A DNA stretch of 64,000 bases from Acrocarpospora phusangensis (GTDB lineage Bacteria; Actinomycetota; Actinomycetes; Streptosporangiales; Streptosporangiaceae), in contig NZ_BOOA01000001.1 in the NCBI RefSeq assembly GCF_016862995.1, forward strand, positions 62,001 to 126,000, written 5' to 3'. How positions within the stretch are numbered: the stretch's first letter is position 1; the number at the start of each line of letters is the position of its first letter. The notes beneath the pieces are model-generated. The model was not told where the DNA came from. It did not search any database and worked only from the letters and a program-made list of their open reading frames with translations. Below are positions 42,370-50,972 of the stretch, in pieces. The position numbers were made by a program, and so were the translations under genes.

Positions 42370-44847
42370 GTGAGGCGGTACACCGGAGAGGCTCGGCGCG
42401 CGGTCGCGTTCCCGCTCGGCGGCTTCGGCACCGGACACGTGGCTCTGGGCGGCGACGGCGCGCTGCGCCAGTGGCAGCTGTCCGGGGTCGCGAACCATCT
42501 CGGGTTCCTGCCCGACAGTTTCTTCGCGCTGCGGGTCTCCTCCACCGAGCCGCCCTCCGACGTGGTACGGCTGCTGCGCTCCGCGCCGTTGCCGCCGCAC
42601 GAGCGCCCGGCCCCGAACGTCTCCGACGCCGAAGTGCCCGACGCCGACCGGCTGCCGCCCTGGCCCACCGTGGCGGGGACCGAGTTCCGCGGTTCGTACC
42701 CGTTCGCCGAGGTGTCGTACCTGGACGAGGAGCTGCCGGTCGAGGTGTCGCTGTCGGCGTTCACCCCGTTCGTCCCCCTCGACCCGGACGCCAGCGCGCT
42801 GCCCCTGGTGCGCTACCGGTTCACCGTGCGCAACACCAGCGCCGAACTCCGGCACGGCTGGCTGCTCGGCACGCTGCAGAACGCGGTCGGCTGGGACGGC
42901 GTCACCCCCGTCGACGGCACCCGCGGCGCCGGGTACGGCGGCAACGTCAACCGGCTGCTGCACCGGCCCGGCCAGACCGGCGTGCTCATGGACCACCCCG
43001 GCCTGGCCGAGGACGACCCCGCGTACGGCCAGATGCTGCTGTGGACGGACGGCCCGGCGGCGGCGCTGCCGCGCGCGGCGAGCGCCGAGGCGATGCTGCG
43101 TTTCGCGGAGACCGCCAAGCTGGTCACCCCGATCCAGCTGGGCGACTACAGCGAGGCCGCCCTGCGCGCCGCCGTCGCCGACGGCGTCTCCCCCGTGCGC
43201 GCCCCGGCGGGACCGAGCCCGGCCGGGCACACCTGGGACGCCGCCGTGGCCGTCGCGTTCGCGCTGCACCCGGGTGAGACCACGACAATCGATTTCGTCC
43301 ACGCCTGGTGGTTTCCCAACCGGTACGCCGACTTCGACCGGTTCGGCCCGGCCAGGTCGTACGGGCGGAGCCGGTTCTGGGTGGGCAACCACTACGCGAC
43401 CCGGTTCGGGGGCGCGCTGGACGTGCTCGACGCGTACCTGGCCGGCCGGGACGGACTGGACGGCGCCTCGCGGGCGTGGGCCGACGCGGTCGCCGGGAGC
43501 GACCTGCCGGAGCCGCTGCGGGAGGTGATCTCCGCGCAGGGCACGCTGGTGCGCTCCCCGACCCTGTTCCGCACGGCCGACGGTCGCGCGTACGGGTTCG
43601 AGGGGGCGCTGGGGGCCTCCACCCGCAACTGGAACGGCGACGTCGGCGGCTCCTGCCCGCTCAACTGCAACCACGTCTTCAACTACGAGCAGGCCATGGC
43701 CCGGCTCTTCCCCGCCCTCGGCCGCGGCATGCGGGAGACGGAGCTGGAGGTGCAGGCCCCCGACGGCTCGCTGCCGCACCGCGTGGTGCTGCCCCTCTAC
43801 CTGCCGCAGCTGCACGACGTCGGGATCGGCGGCCCGGAGCGCCCGGCGCTCGACGGCATGCTCGGCGCCGTCCTGAAGACCTACCGTTCCGTCCTGGACG
43901 GCGCGGGCCTCGAGTGGCTGCGCGAGCAGTGGCCGGGGCTGCGCCGCCTGATGGACCACATCACCAGGACCTGGGACTCCGACGGCGACGGCGTGCTCCA
44001 CGGCGACCAGCCGGTCACCTACGACATCAGCCTGCACGGGCCCAACATGTTCGTCGGCGCGCTCTGGCTGGCCGCGCTCCAGGCCATGCGCGCGATGGCC
44101 GACCTGGTCGAGCCGTCCGCCTCGGCGGCGTTCGCGGACCGGTTCGCGGCCGGCCGCGACGGCTACGACAAACTCCTGTGGAACGGCGAGTACTACGCCC
44201 AGCCCGTCACCGGCGAAGCCCACGACTTCGGCCTCGGCTGCCTGTCCGACCAGCTGCTCGGCCAGTGGTGGGCGCACCAGCTCGGCCTCGGCTACCTGCT
44301 GCCCCCCGACCGCGTACGGGCCGCGCTCGCCTCGATCGTGCGTTACAACCTGCGCACCGGCTTCACCGACCACGGCTACCGGGTCTTCGCCGACGGCGAC
44401 GAGACCGGCCTCGTGGTGTGCAGCTGGCCCAACGGGGGCCGCCCGGTCGTGCCCCTGCGCTACTGCGACGAGGTCTGGACCGGCGTCGAATACCAGGTCG
44501 CCGCCCACTGCCTCCACGAGGGCCTCACCGACGAGGCCCTCCGCATCGTCGAAGCCCTCCAGGCCCGGTACGACGGCACCCGCCGCAACCCGTACAACGA
44601 GATCGAGTGCGGCGACCACTACGTCCGGGCGATGGCCGGGTGGTCGCTGCTCGACGCGTACACGGGCTTCCACTACGACGCCCCTGCCGCCCACCTGCGC
44701 GTCGGCCGCCGCCCCGGCCGTTTCCCCTTCGTCGCCGGCACAGCCTGGGGCACCGTCACGATCACCGCCGACGCCACCGCCACCATCGAGATCCTGGGCG
44801 GCGAACTCCCCTCCGACCTGACCGTCGAAGTGACCGACCTGCCCTGA
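42370..44847 (+). CDS. GH116-family glycoside hydrolase (beta-glucosidase/beta-xylosidase/GBA2-like)
   Basis: 825 residues from GTG 42370. The N-terminal beta-sandwich starts FPLGGFGTGHVALGGDGALR; the C-terminal (alpha/alpha)6 barrel contains CNHVFNYEQAMARLFPALGR, where Glu440 is the probable nucleophile, and PVTYDISLHGPNMFVGALW, where Asp552 is the probable acid/base. No signal peptide is seen, so it should act inside the cell on imported beta-glucosides or beta-xylosides. It shares a LacI-type operator with the divergent uptake operon. Substrate is not predictable by eye. Confidence 0.85.
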   Translation: MRRYTGEARRAVAFPLGGFGTGHVALGGDGALRQWQLSGVANHLGFLPDSFFALRVSSTEPPSDVVRLLRSAPLPPHERPAPNVSDAEVPDADRLPPWPTVAGTEFRGSYPFAEVSYLDEELPVEVSLSAFTPFVPLDPDASALPLVRYRFTVRNTSAELRHGWLLGTLQNAVGWDGVTPVDGTRGAGYGGNVNRLLHRPGQTGVLMDHPGLAEDDPAYGQMLLWTDGPAAALPRAASAEAMLRFAETAKLVTPIQLGDYSEAALRAAVADGVSPVRAPAGPSPAGHTWDAAVAVAFALHPGETTTIDFVHAWWFPNRYADFDRFGPARSYGRSRFWVGNHYATRFGGALDVLDAYLAGRDGLDGASRAWADAVAGSDLPEPLREVISAQGTLVRSPTLFRTADGRAYGFEGALGASTRNWNGDVGGSCPLNCNHVFNYEQAMARLFPALGRGMRETELEVQAPDGSLPHRVVLPLYLPQLHDVGIGGPERPALDGMLGAVLKTYRSVLDGAGLEWLREQWPGLRRLMDHITRTWDSDGDGVLHGDQPVTYDISLHGPNMFVGALWLAALQAMRAMADLVEPSASAAFADRFAAGRDGYDKLLWNGEYYAQPVTGEAHDFGLGCLSDQLLGQWWAHQLGLGYLLPPDRVRAALASIVRYNLRTGFTDHGYRVFADGDETGLVVCSWPNGGRPVVPLRYCDEVWTGVEYQVAAHCLHEGLTDEALRIVEALQARYDGTRRNPYNEIECGDHYVRAMAGWSLLDAYTGFHYDAPAAHLRVGRRPGRFPFVAGTAWGTVTITADATATIEILGGELPSDLTVEVTDLP

Positions 44848-44861
44848 AGCTGCGCGTGGCG

Positions 44862-44871
44862 GAATCGATTC
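44862..44871. promoter_or_regulatory. Palindrome GAATCGATTC upstream of the reductase gene
   Basis: A perfect 10-bp palindrome similar to the core of the two LacI-type operators (AATCGATT) lies 25 bases before the F420-type reductase. It may place that gene under the same regulator, or be chance. Confidence 0.3.
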
Positions 44872-44896
44872 GCGGGATGCGGGTGTTGCAGGGGCT

Positions 44897-45523
44897 ATGG
44901 TCATCGCATTCATTGGCAGTGGGAACATCGGCGGGACCGTGGCGCGGCTGGCGGTTGACGCCGGGCACTCCGTGGTCCTGAGCAATTCACGCGGGCCGGA
45001 AACACTGGCCGGGCTGGTCGCCGAACTCGGGGAGAACGCCAGGGCGGCCACCGCGGAGGAGGCGGCGGGAGCCGGGGACGTCGTGGTGGTGAGCGTGCCG
45101 TTCGGCGCTCATACGAAGGTGCCGGTCGATCCGCTCGCGGGGAAGATCGTCATCGACACGAACAACTACTACCACGAGCGGGACGGCCGCTATCCGGAGA
45201 TCGACGAGGGCCGTCAGACCGACAGCGGAGCCCTCGCCGACCATCTTGGGACGGCGCGCGTGGTCAAGGCGTTCAACTCCATTTACTACGTGGAACTCGG
45301 CGACGACGGGCTCCCCGCGGGTGACCCCGCCCGCCGGGCCCTGCCGATCGCCGGCGACGACCCGGACGCCAAGCGCGTGGTGGCCGAACTCCTGGACTCC
45401 TTCGGCTTCGACAGCGTCGACGCGGGCCCGCTCGCGGAGGGCCGGCGCTTCCAGCGCGACAAGCCCGCCTACGGCCCCCGCCTCACCGCCGGCGAACTCC
45501 GCGAGGCCCTCGCCAAGGCGTGA
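44897..45523 (+). CDS. NADPH-dependent F420 reductase-like protein (NAD-binding)
   Basis: 208 residues. The dinucleotide motif GSGNIGGTVARLAVDAGH is at residues 7-24, with SNSRGPETL recognising the NADP phosphate, as in F420H2:NADP oxidoreductases and related proteins. VVVVSVPFGAH and VKAFNSIYYVEL are further family motifs. It may transfer hydride between NADPH and F420, or be one of the many homologues acting on other substrates. It follows GH116 after 49 bases and ends in a strong stem-loop. Confidence 0.83.
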   Translation: MVIAFIGSGNIGGTVARLAVDAGHSVVLSNSRGPETLAGLVAELGENARAATAEEAAGAGDVVVVSVPFGAHTKVPVDPLAGKIVIDTNNYYHERDGRYPEIDEGRQTDSGALADHLGTARVVKAFNSIYYVELGDDGLPAGDPARRALPIAGDDPDAKRVVAELLDSFGFDSVDAGPLAEGRRFQRDKPAYGPRLTAGELREALAKA

Positions 45524-45532
45524 CCTCCCCTT

Positions 45533-45564
45533 CCCCGGGACCCGCCGACCAGCGGGCCCCGGGG
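45533..45564 (+). terminator. Rho-independent-like terminator after the reductase gene
   Basis: CCCCGGG-A-CCCGC (45533-45545) pairs with GCGGG-C-CCCGGGG (45552-45564) around six bases, with one mismatch. It starts nine bases after the stop and has only a short TT after the stem. Confidence 0.75.
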
Positions 45565-45622
45565 TTCTCGACGAGGTCCCGCCTCACCGTTGTGTGGGCG
45601 GAGACGGATAAGGTCGGCCCTC

Positions 45623-46123
45623 GTGACTGACACCCGCGTTCCCCCGCCTCTCACCGGCGACGAACTGACCACCCTGAACAACTGGCTCGAATGGCACCGC
45701 GGCACCCTCGCCGTCAAATGCGCGAACCTGACGGACGACCAGCTGCGCCTGCGCTCGGCGTCGCCCTCGTCCCTGTCCCTGCTCGGCCTGGTCAGGCACA
45801 TGGCGCACGTCGAGCGCTCCTGGTTCCGGCGCGTGCTCAACGGTGAGGACCTGCCCAAGCTCTGGGACAAGGACCGCGACAACGACGCCGACTTCAACGA
45901 GGTCGACGCCGCCTCCGTCGACGAGGCCTTCGCCACCTGGCAGGCCGAGATCGAACACGCCCGCGCCATCTCCGCCGCCAAACCCCTGGACGCCGTCGGC
46001 GACCGCAACGGCCAGGACTGCACCCACCGCTGGATCCTCGTCCACATGATCGAGGAGTACGCCCGCCACAACGGCCACGCCGACCTCCTCCGCGAACGCA
46101 TCGACGGCACCACCGGCGAATAA
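45623..46123 (+). CDS. DinB/DUF664-family protein
   Basis: 166 residues from GTG 45623. It shows the four-helix DinB-like pattern: WLEWHRGTLAVKCANLTDDQ, LGLVRHMAHVERSWFRRVL and WILVHMIEEYARHNGHADLL. The histidines are the usual metal-binding residues of this superfamily, which includes thiol-dependent transferases (bacillithiol/mycothiol type). DUF664 proteins are abundant in actinobacteria and mostly uncharacterised; mycothiol-dependent activity is an inference. It appears monocistronic. Confidence 0.85.
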   Translation: MTDTRVPPPLTGDELTTLNNWLEWHRGTLAVKCANLTDDQLRLRSASPSSLSLLGLVRHMAHVERSWFRRVLNGEDLPKLWDKDRDNDADFNEVDAASVDEAFATWQAEIEHARAISAAKPLDAVGDRNGQDCTHRWILVHMIEEYARHNGHADLLRERIDGTTGE

Positions 46124-46203
46124 CGCCCCCAGCGGACGCTCGCCGCCTCCCGAAACTCAGCGATCCGGTTCGCGATGTCCGAGTGGACGGCAGGCCGAGC
46201 CGC

Positions 46204-46758
46204 TCACTTGCCCAGAGCCGTGACGAGTTCGTCCTTGGTCATCGAGCTGTAGCCGTCGATGCCCTTCTCCTTGGCCTGTTCGAGCAGTTCCTGCTTGGTA
46301 CGGCCTTTCGGCTTGGGCGGCTTGGCCAGTTCCTCTGCCTTGGCCTGGCTGAACACCCGGCCCAGCTTGACGAGTCTGTCGCCGGGGATGGCCTTGGCCA
46401 TGGCGGGGAGGATCTCGCTCTCCTCCTCCTCGACGTGGTGCTGGACGGCCTTGACCATCTGCGCCAGCACGGTCAGGAACTCCGGGCGGTCGGGGTCGGC
46501 CTCCATGAGCTGGGCCAGCAGTTCCTCGGCCTCGTGGTGCTCCTCGACTCCGTGGTGCACCTCGCCGCGCTCCCTCGGGGCGGCCTTGGCCAGCGCGGGA
46601 TAGACCTCCGCCTCCTCGGCGCGGGCGTGCGCGGTGAACTTCGCGGCCAGCTCGGCCACCAGCGCGGGGCGGTTCTCCGGCTGGCTCTTCAGCTTCTCGA
46701 AGATCATTTCCACGTCGCGGTGGTCAGCCATGATCAGATCGATGACGTTCTGGGTCAT
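46204..46758 (-). CDS. Hemerythrin-like protein with C-terminal Rho-N/SAP-like tail
   Basis: 184 residues. The N-terminal hemerythrin/HHE domain supplies the di-iron ligands: MADHRDVE, HARAEEAEVYPAL, HHGVEEHHEAEEL and VQHHVEEEESEILPAM. After a Lys/Pro-rich linker (LAKPPKPKGRTKQE) the last 40 residues (LLEQAKEKGIDGYSSMTKDE) resemble the Rho-N/SAP-like helical motif that binds nucleic acid or membrane. The fusion suggests oxygen, NO or peroxide sensing or storage close to DNA. Confidence 0.88.
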   Translation of the reverse strand: MTQNVIDLIMADHRDVEMIFEKLKSQPENRPALVAELAAKFTAHARAEEAEVYPALAKAAPRERGEVHHGVEEHHEAEELLAQLMEADPDRPEFLTVLAQMVKAVQHHVEEEESEILPAMAKAIPGDRLVKLGRVFSQAKAEELAKPPKPKGRTKQELLEQAKEKGIDGYSSMTKDELVTALGK

Positions 46759-46878
46759 GCTCTCTCCTCATGCTCGCGGCCGGTCGTCCTCAGCCGCACC
46801 TACCCGCCGCCGCCTCCGGAAACATCTGGAACCCCGGTCATATCGGGCCGCGTACGGCCGCCTCGGCCGGCCCGGTTG

Positions 46879-46892
46879 TGGGAGCGCTCCCG
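46879..46892 (+). promoter_or_regulatory. CebR-like operator upstream of the GT2 gene
   Basis: TGGGAGCGCTCCCG matches the palindrome TGGGAGCGCTCCCA, known as the CebR box in Streptomyces, at 13 of 14 positions. It lies about 70 bases before the GT2 start. A sister site is at 54986-54999 in the promoter of the NRPS operon. The region 46759-46937 has no gene. Confidence 0.6.
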
Positions 46893-46961
46893 CTTCCGCC
46901 TAGATCAGTTCTGGGGGAGAATTCCGGTAATCGGAACGTGACAGCGAAGGGGGCGGGCTCG

Positions 46962-47891
46962 TTGAAGTGCAGTGTGGTTATTCCGACGTACAACCGGGTG
47001 GAATTGCTTCGTCATACGCTCAACTCGCTCGTGTGGCAGAGTCTGCCGAAAGAGCAGTTCGAGGTGCTGGTCGCGGACGATGGCTCGGACGACTCGACCG
47101 CTGAGATGGTGGAGTCGTTCCGGGGGCGGCTCAACGTGCGGTATTTCTTTCAGGAGCGGGACGGGTTTCAGGTCGCGAAGGCGCGGAACCTCGGCATTTC
47201 CCATGCCGAGGGTGAGGTGTGCGTGATGCTGGACTGCGGGGTGCTCGCTCATTCGGAGTTGTTGCGGGCGCATCTCGACAGCCATGACGCGTCCGACGTG
47301 CCGCTCGCCGTTTGCGGATACGTGTACTGCTTCCACGTCAACAACGACTTCGCGAAGCTGATGGATCAGGTGATCGACTATGACGATCCGGATCTCACCG
47401 TCGCGAAGTTGAAGGCCAGGAAGTTGTGGCTGGACGTGCGGGAGACCTTCTACGGGCGGTACGGCGACGACATCGGCGACCTGCCCGCGCCGTGGCTGAA
47501 CTTCTGGACCTGCAACGTGTCGGCGCGGACGGAGCAACTGCGGTCGATCGGGATGTTCGATGAGGCGTTCCGGAGTTGGGGCGGGGAGGACATCGACCTC
47601 GGCTACCGGCTGCACCGGGACGGCGCCCGGTTCATGGTGAACCGGGAGGCGGCCGGGGTGCACTGCCCGCACGAGAAGGACTTCGACTCGAACATCGCCC
47701 AGGTCAGCGAGAACTACAAGTACATGGCGGAGAAGTACGGCACGCCCATCATTCAACTGCTGCTCGACGTCGGGGACGCGGTCGGCAATCTCGACTTCTT
47801 CAAACTGAATGACGTGATCAGGGAGCGCGGACTGCCGCGGTGCGCCGACTATCTGGCGGAGCGGGAAGCGGCCGGGCAGACGACGCCTTGA
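46962..47891 (+). CDS. Family 2 glycosyltransferase
   Basis: 309 residues from TTG 46962. GT-A fold motifs are KCSVVIPTYNRVELLRHTLN, VADDGSDDST (nucleotide binding), a DCGVLAHSE metal-binding equivalent and the galactosyltransferase-C-like WGGEDIDLGYRLHRDGARFM. It has no membrane segment, so acts in the cytoplasm on a nucleotide-sugar donor. I preferred TTG because a GAAGGGGG ribosome-binding site precedes it and the domain starts at once; an in-frame GTG at 46938 is an alternative. It converges on the NRPS operon, ends 12 bases from it, and shares its CebR-like box. Confidence 0.85.
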   Translation: MKCSVVIPTYNRVELLRHTLNSLVWQSLPKEQFEVLVADDGSDDSTAEMVESFRGRLNVRYFFQERDGFQVAKARNLGISHAEGEVCVMLDCGVLAHSELLRAHLDSHDASDVPLAVCGYVYCFHVNNDFAKLMDQVIDYDDPDLTVAKLKARKLWLDVRETFYGRYGDDIGDLPAPWLNFWTCNVSARTEQLRSIGMFDEAFRSWGGEDIDLGYRLHRDGARFMVNREAAGVHCPHEKDFDSNIAQVSENYKYMAEKYGTPIIQLLLDVGDAVGNLDFFKLNDVIRERGLPRCADYLAEREAAGQTTP

Positions 47892-47903
47892 GGCCCGGGG
47901 CGA

Positions 47904-50900
47904 TCAGGGGCTGTTGAGGAGGCGTTCGGCTTCTTCGTCGGAGAGGTCGGAGAGTTCGGTGAGAAGGAGTTCTTCCAGGGCGGCGGCGAGTTCGCGCACG
48001 GTGCGGTGGGTGAACATGGTGAGGATCGGGAGTTCGACGCCGACCGTGGCGCGGAGCCGGGCGCTGACCCGTACGGCGAGCAGCGAGTGCCCGCCGAGGC
48101 GGAAGAAGTCGTCGGTGGCGCTGACCCGGTCCAGGCTGAGCAGTTCGCACCAGACGTCCGCGACGAGTTCCTCGGCGTCGCCGCTCGGGGCGACGAAAAT
48201 CGTCTCGGGAGCCTGGGGGGTGGGCAGCGCGCGCCGGTCGAGTTTGCCGTTGGGGGTCAGCGGGAGCGCGGCCAGCGGGATGAACCAGGCGGGCACCAGG
48301 AAGGCGGGCAGCCGTTCGGCCAGCGCGGCGCGTACGGCCTCGGGGTCGGCGTCGCCGACGAGGTAGGCGACGAGGTTCTCCTCGTGGACGGCGGCGACGG
48401 CCGTGGCGACGCCGGGCACCGCCTCGCAGGCCGCCTCGACCTCGCCCAGCTCGATCCGGTGGCCGCGCAGTTTGACCTGGTTGTCGGCGCGCCCGAGGAA
48501 TTCCAGCCCGTGCTCGTCCCGCCAGCGCACCACGTCGCCGGTGCGGTAGAGGCGGCCGCCGGGCAGGCCGTACGGGTCGGGGACGAAGCGTTCGGCGGTG
48601 AGGGCCGGCCGGCCGAGGTAGCCGTGGGCGACCCCGGCTCCGCCGATGAGGAGTTCGCCGGGGACGCCCTGGCGGACGAGTTCGAGGTGCTCGCCGACCA
48701 CGTACACCTGGGTGCCTCGGATGGGGACGCCGACCAGGGGGTTGCCCGGGGGTGCGGGGACGGGCCAGGCGGTCGACCAGATGGTGGTCTCGGTCGGGCC
48801 GTACACGTTGAAGAGGCGGCCGACGGCGGCGCGCAGGCGGGAGGCGAGTTCGCCGCCGAGGGCTTCGCCGCCCACCAGGGCGGTCAGGGCCGGCTCGGCG
48901 ATCCCGCAGTCCAGCAGCATGCGCCAGCCGGACGGGGTGGCCTGGACGTGGGTGACCCCGGCCTGCTGGATCTGCCGGATCTGCCGGAATCCGTCGGCGG
49001 CGGTCTCCGCGTCGGCGATCTCGACCCGGCCTCCGGTGGCCAGCGGCAGGTAGAGCTCCAGGGCGGAGATGTCGAAGGACAGCGAGGTCAGCGACAGCCA
49101 GACGTCCTGGGGCGTGGCGCCGACCATGTCGTCCATGCCGGCCAGCAGGTTGCCGAGCGCCCCGTGCGGGACGGCGACGCCTTTGGGACGGCCGGTCGAG
49201 CCGGAGGTGTAGAGCACGTAGGCGGTGTCCACGCCGCGCACGGCAACCCGCTGGAAAGGCTCCGGCTCCGCGGGCTCGTCGACCATGAGGGTGCGCACGG
49301 AGTGGGCGGGCAGCACGGCGGCGGTCTCGGCGCTGGCGAGCACCAGGGACGCGCCGCAGTCGGCCAGCACGAACTCCAGCCGCGCGGCGGGGAAACCGGG
49401 ATCGAGCGGCACATAAGCCGCGCCGGTACGCTGCACGGCCAGCAGCGCCACCACCGCCTCCACCGAGCGGGGCAGGCAGACGGCCACGTGGTCGCCGGGC
49501 CGTACGCGCAGGCGGGCGGCCAGTTCGTCGGCGCGGCGGTCCAGTTCTGCGTAGGTGAGCCGGACCGGCCCGCAGCTCACCGCGGGGGCGGACGGCCGGA
49601 GTTCGACCTGGGCCTGGAAGAGGTCGGGGAACAGGGCCGTGGCGGGCGGGGCCACCCGGTTGCGCTCGTGGATCAGCAGGTCGCGTTCCTCGCCGGCGGG
49701 GGCGGTCAGGCGCGACAGCCGTACCAGGGGGTCGTCGGCGACGCGGGACAGCAGGGCCTCGAAGTCGCGGGCGTAGCGTTCGGCCGTGCTCGCGTCGAAC
49801 AGGTCGCGGTTGTAGACGAGCATCATGAGCCACTCGCCGCCGTTCTCGAAGATGTCCAGCTTCAGCTCGTACGGGGAGTGGGAGAAGCCGGACTCCAGCC
49901 ACTGGGTCTCCAGGCCGGCCAGCCGGATGGCCTGGTCGCCGGCCTCGTACGTCATGCCGAACGTGGTCTGGAACAGGGGGGCGCGGCTGAGGTCGCGTTC
50001 GATGTCGAGGGCGGTGAGCAGCCGGTCGAGGGGCAGCGTGCGGTGCCGGCGGGCGGCCAGCAGGCGGGACCTGGTCCGGTGCATCAGCTCCCGGAAGGTG
50101 GGGTCGCCGGACAGGTCCGCCCGAAGCGCCACGTTGGTGGCGAAGTAGCCGATCAGCTCGTCGTCCTCCGCGCCGTCCCGCCCGGCTGTCGGGAAGCCGA
50201 CGCAGAAGTCGTGCTGGCCGCTCCTGGCGGCGAGCAGCGTCTGGTAGGCGGCCATCAGCGCCATGAACGGCGTGCAGCGCGCGGCGGCGGCCATCACCGA
50301 GAAGCGCGCCACGAGCGGCCCCCGCAGCTTGTACGGGAACAGCGCGCTGTCGGAGCTGGCGACGGACGGCCGGGGATGGTCGGTGGGCAGCCGCAGCGGC
50401 GGCGCGTCGGCCAGCTGCCCCTTCCAGTACGCCAGCGACTCGGCGTCGTCGCTCTCCGCGCGGACGAAGTCGGACCATCGGCCCGGCAGCGGCGGCAGCG
50501 GCGCGGGCTCGCCCTTGCTGAACGCCGCGTAGAGCGTGGACAGCTCGCCGAGCAGGATGCCGATCGAGCGCCCGTCGGCGACGATGTGGTGCACGACGAC
50601 CGACAGGACGTGCTCCTCCGGACCGGTCTCGATCAGGGTGACCCGGAGCAGCCGGTCGGCGGCCAGGTCGAACGGCCGGGCGGCCAGCTCGGCCACCAGC
50701 GGCTCCACCGGCCCCCGATGGCTGAGGACGGCCGGCGCGAAGCCGCCGGGCGGGTCGATGACCTGGGCGGGGCTGCCGTCCACGGCCGGGAAGCGGGCGC
50801 GCAGCGACTCGTGGCGGGCGACGATCTCGGTCAGCGCGCGGGCCAGCGCGGACCGGTCGAGCGGGCCGGCGAGCCGGGCGGTGTGGGAGAGGTGGAAGGT

Positions 50901-50972
50901 CGGGTCGGCCGGGTCGACCTGGTGCAGGAACCACAGGCGTTCCTGGTCGGCGGAGAGCGGGAGCGTGTTCAT
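47904..50972 (-). CDS. Nonribosomal peptide synthetase, one module C-A-PCP
   Basis: 1022 residues. The C domain (about 1-430) has HHIVADG at 128-134. The A domain (about 460-870) shows TAYVLYTSGSTGRPKGVAVP, SFDISALELYLPL, NVYGPTETTIWST and YRTGDVVRW; hand extraction of the ten pocket residues gives roughly D-I-L-Q-L-G-V-I-W-K, close to the DILQLGLIWK code I recall for glycine. The PCP carries Ser963 in LGGHSLLAV. No thioesterase or reductase follows; the end is DLSDEEAERLLNSP. It overlaps the GT1 gene (ATGA) and is last in the NRPS operon. Product release must be spontaneous, by the separate C protein or by an enzyme elsewhere. Confidence 0.9.
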   Translation of the reverse strand: MNTLPLSADQERLWFLHQVDPADPTFHLSHTARLAGPLDRSALARALTEIVARHESLRARFPAVDGSPAQVIDPPGGFAPAVLSHRGPVEPLVAELAARPFDLAADRLLRVTLIETGPEEHVLSVVVHHIVADGRSIGILLGELSTLYAAFSKGEPAPLPPLPGRWSDFVRAESDDAESLAYWKGQLADAPPLRLPTDHPRPSVASSDSALFPYKLRGPLVARFSVMAAAARCTPFMALMAAYQTLLAARSGQHDFCVGFPTAGRDGAEDDELIGYFATNVALRADLSGDPTFRELMHRTRSRLLAARRHRTLPLDRLLTALDIERDLSRAPLFQTTFGMTYEAGDQAIRLAGLETQWLESGFSHSPYELKLDIFENGGEWLMMLVYNRDLFDASTAERYARDFEALLSRVADDPLVRLSRLTAPAGEERDLLIHERNRVAPPATALFPDLFQAQVELRPSAPAVSCGPVRLTYAELDRRADELAARLRVRPGDHVAVCLPRSVEAVVALLAVQRTGAAYVPLDPGFPAARLEFVLADCGASLVLASAETAAVLPAHSVRTLMVDEPAEPEPFQRVAVRGVDTAYVLYTSGSTGRPKGVAVPHGALGNLLAGMDDMVGATPQDVWLSLTSLSFDISALELYLPLATGGRVEIADAETAADGFRQIRQIQQAGVTHVQATPSGWRMLLDCGIAEPALTALVGGEALGGELASRLRAAVGRLFNVYGPTETTIWSTAWPVPAPPGNPLVGVPIRGTQVYVVGEHLELVRQGVPGELLIGGAGVAHGYLGRPALTAERFVPDPYGLPGGRLYRTGDVVRWRDEHGLEFLGRADNQVKLRGHRIELGEVEAACEAVPGVATAVAAVHEENLVAYLVGDADPEAVRAALAERLPAFLVPAWFIPLAALPLTPNGKLDRRALPTPQAPETIFVAPSGDAEELVADVWCELLSLDRVSATDDFFRLGGHSLLAVRVSARLRATVGVELPILTMFTHRTVRELAAALEELLLTELSDLSDEEAERLLNSP

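Noticed and set aside
43285-43300. AATCGATTTCGTC inside the GH116 coding region, similar to the LacI operator
   Set aside because: Not a full palindrome and internal to the gene; probably chance, though an intragenic site cannot be excluded.
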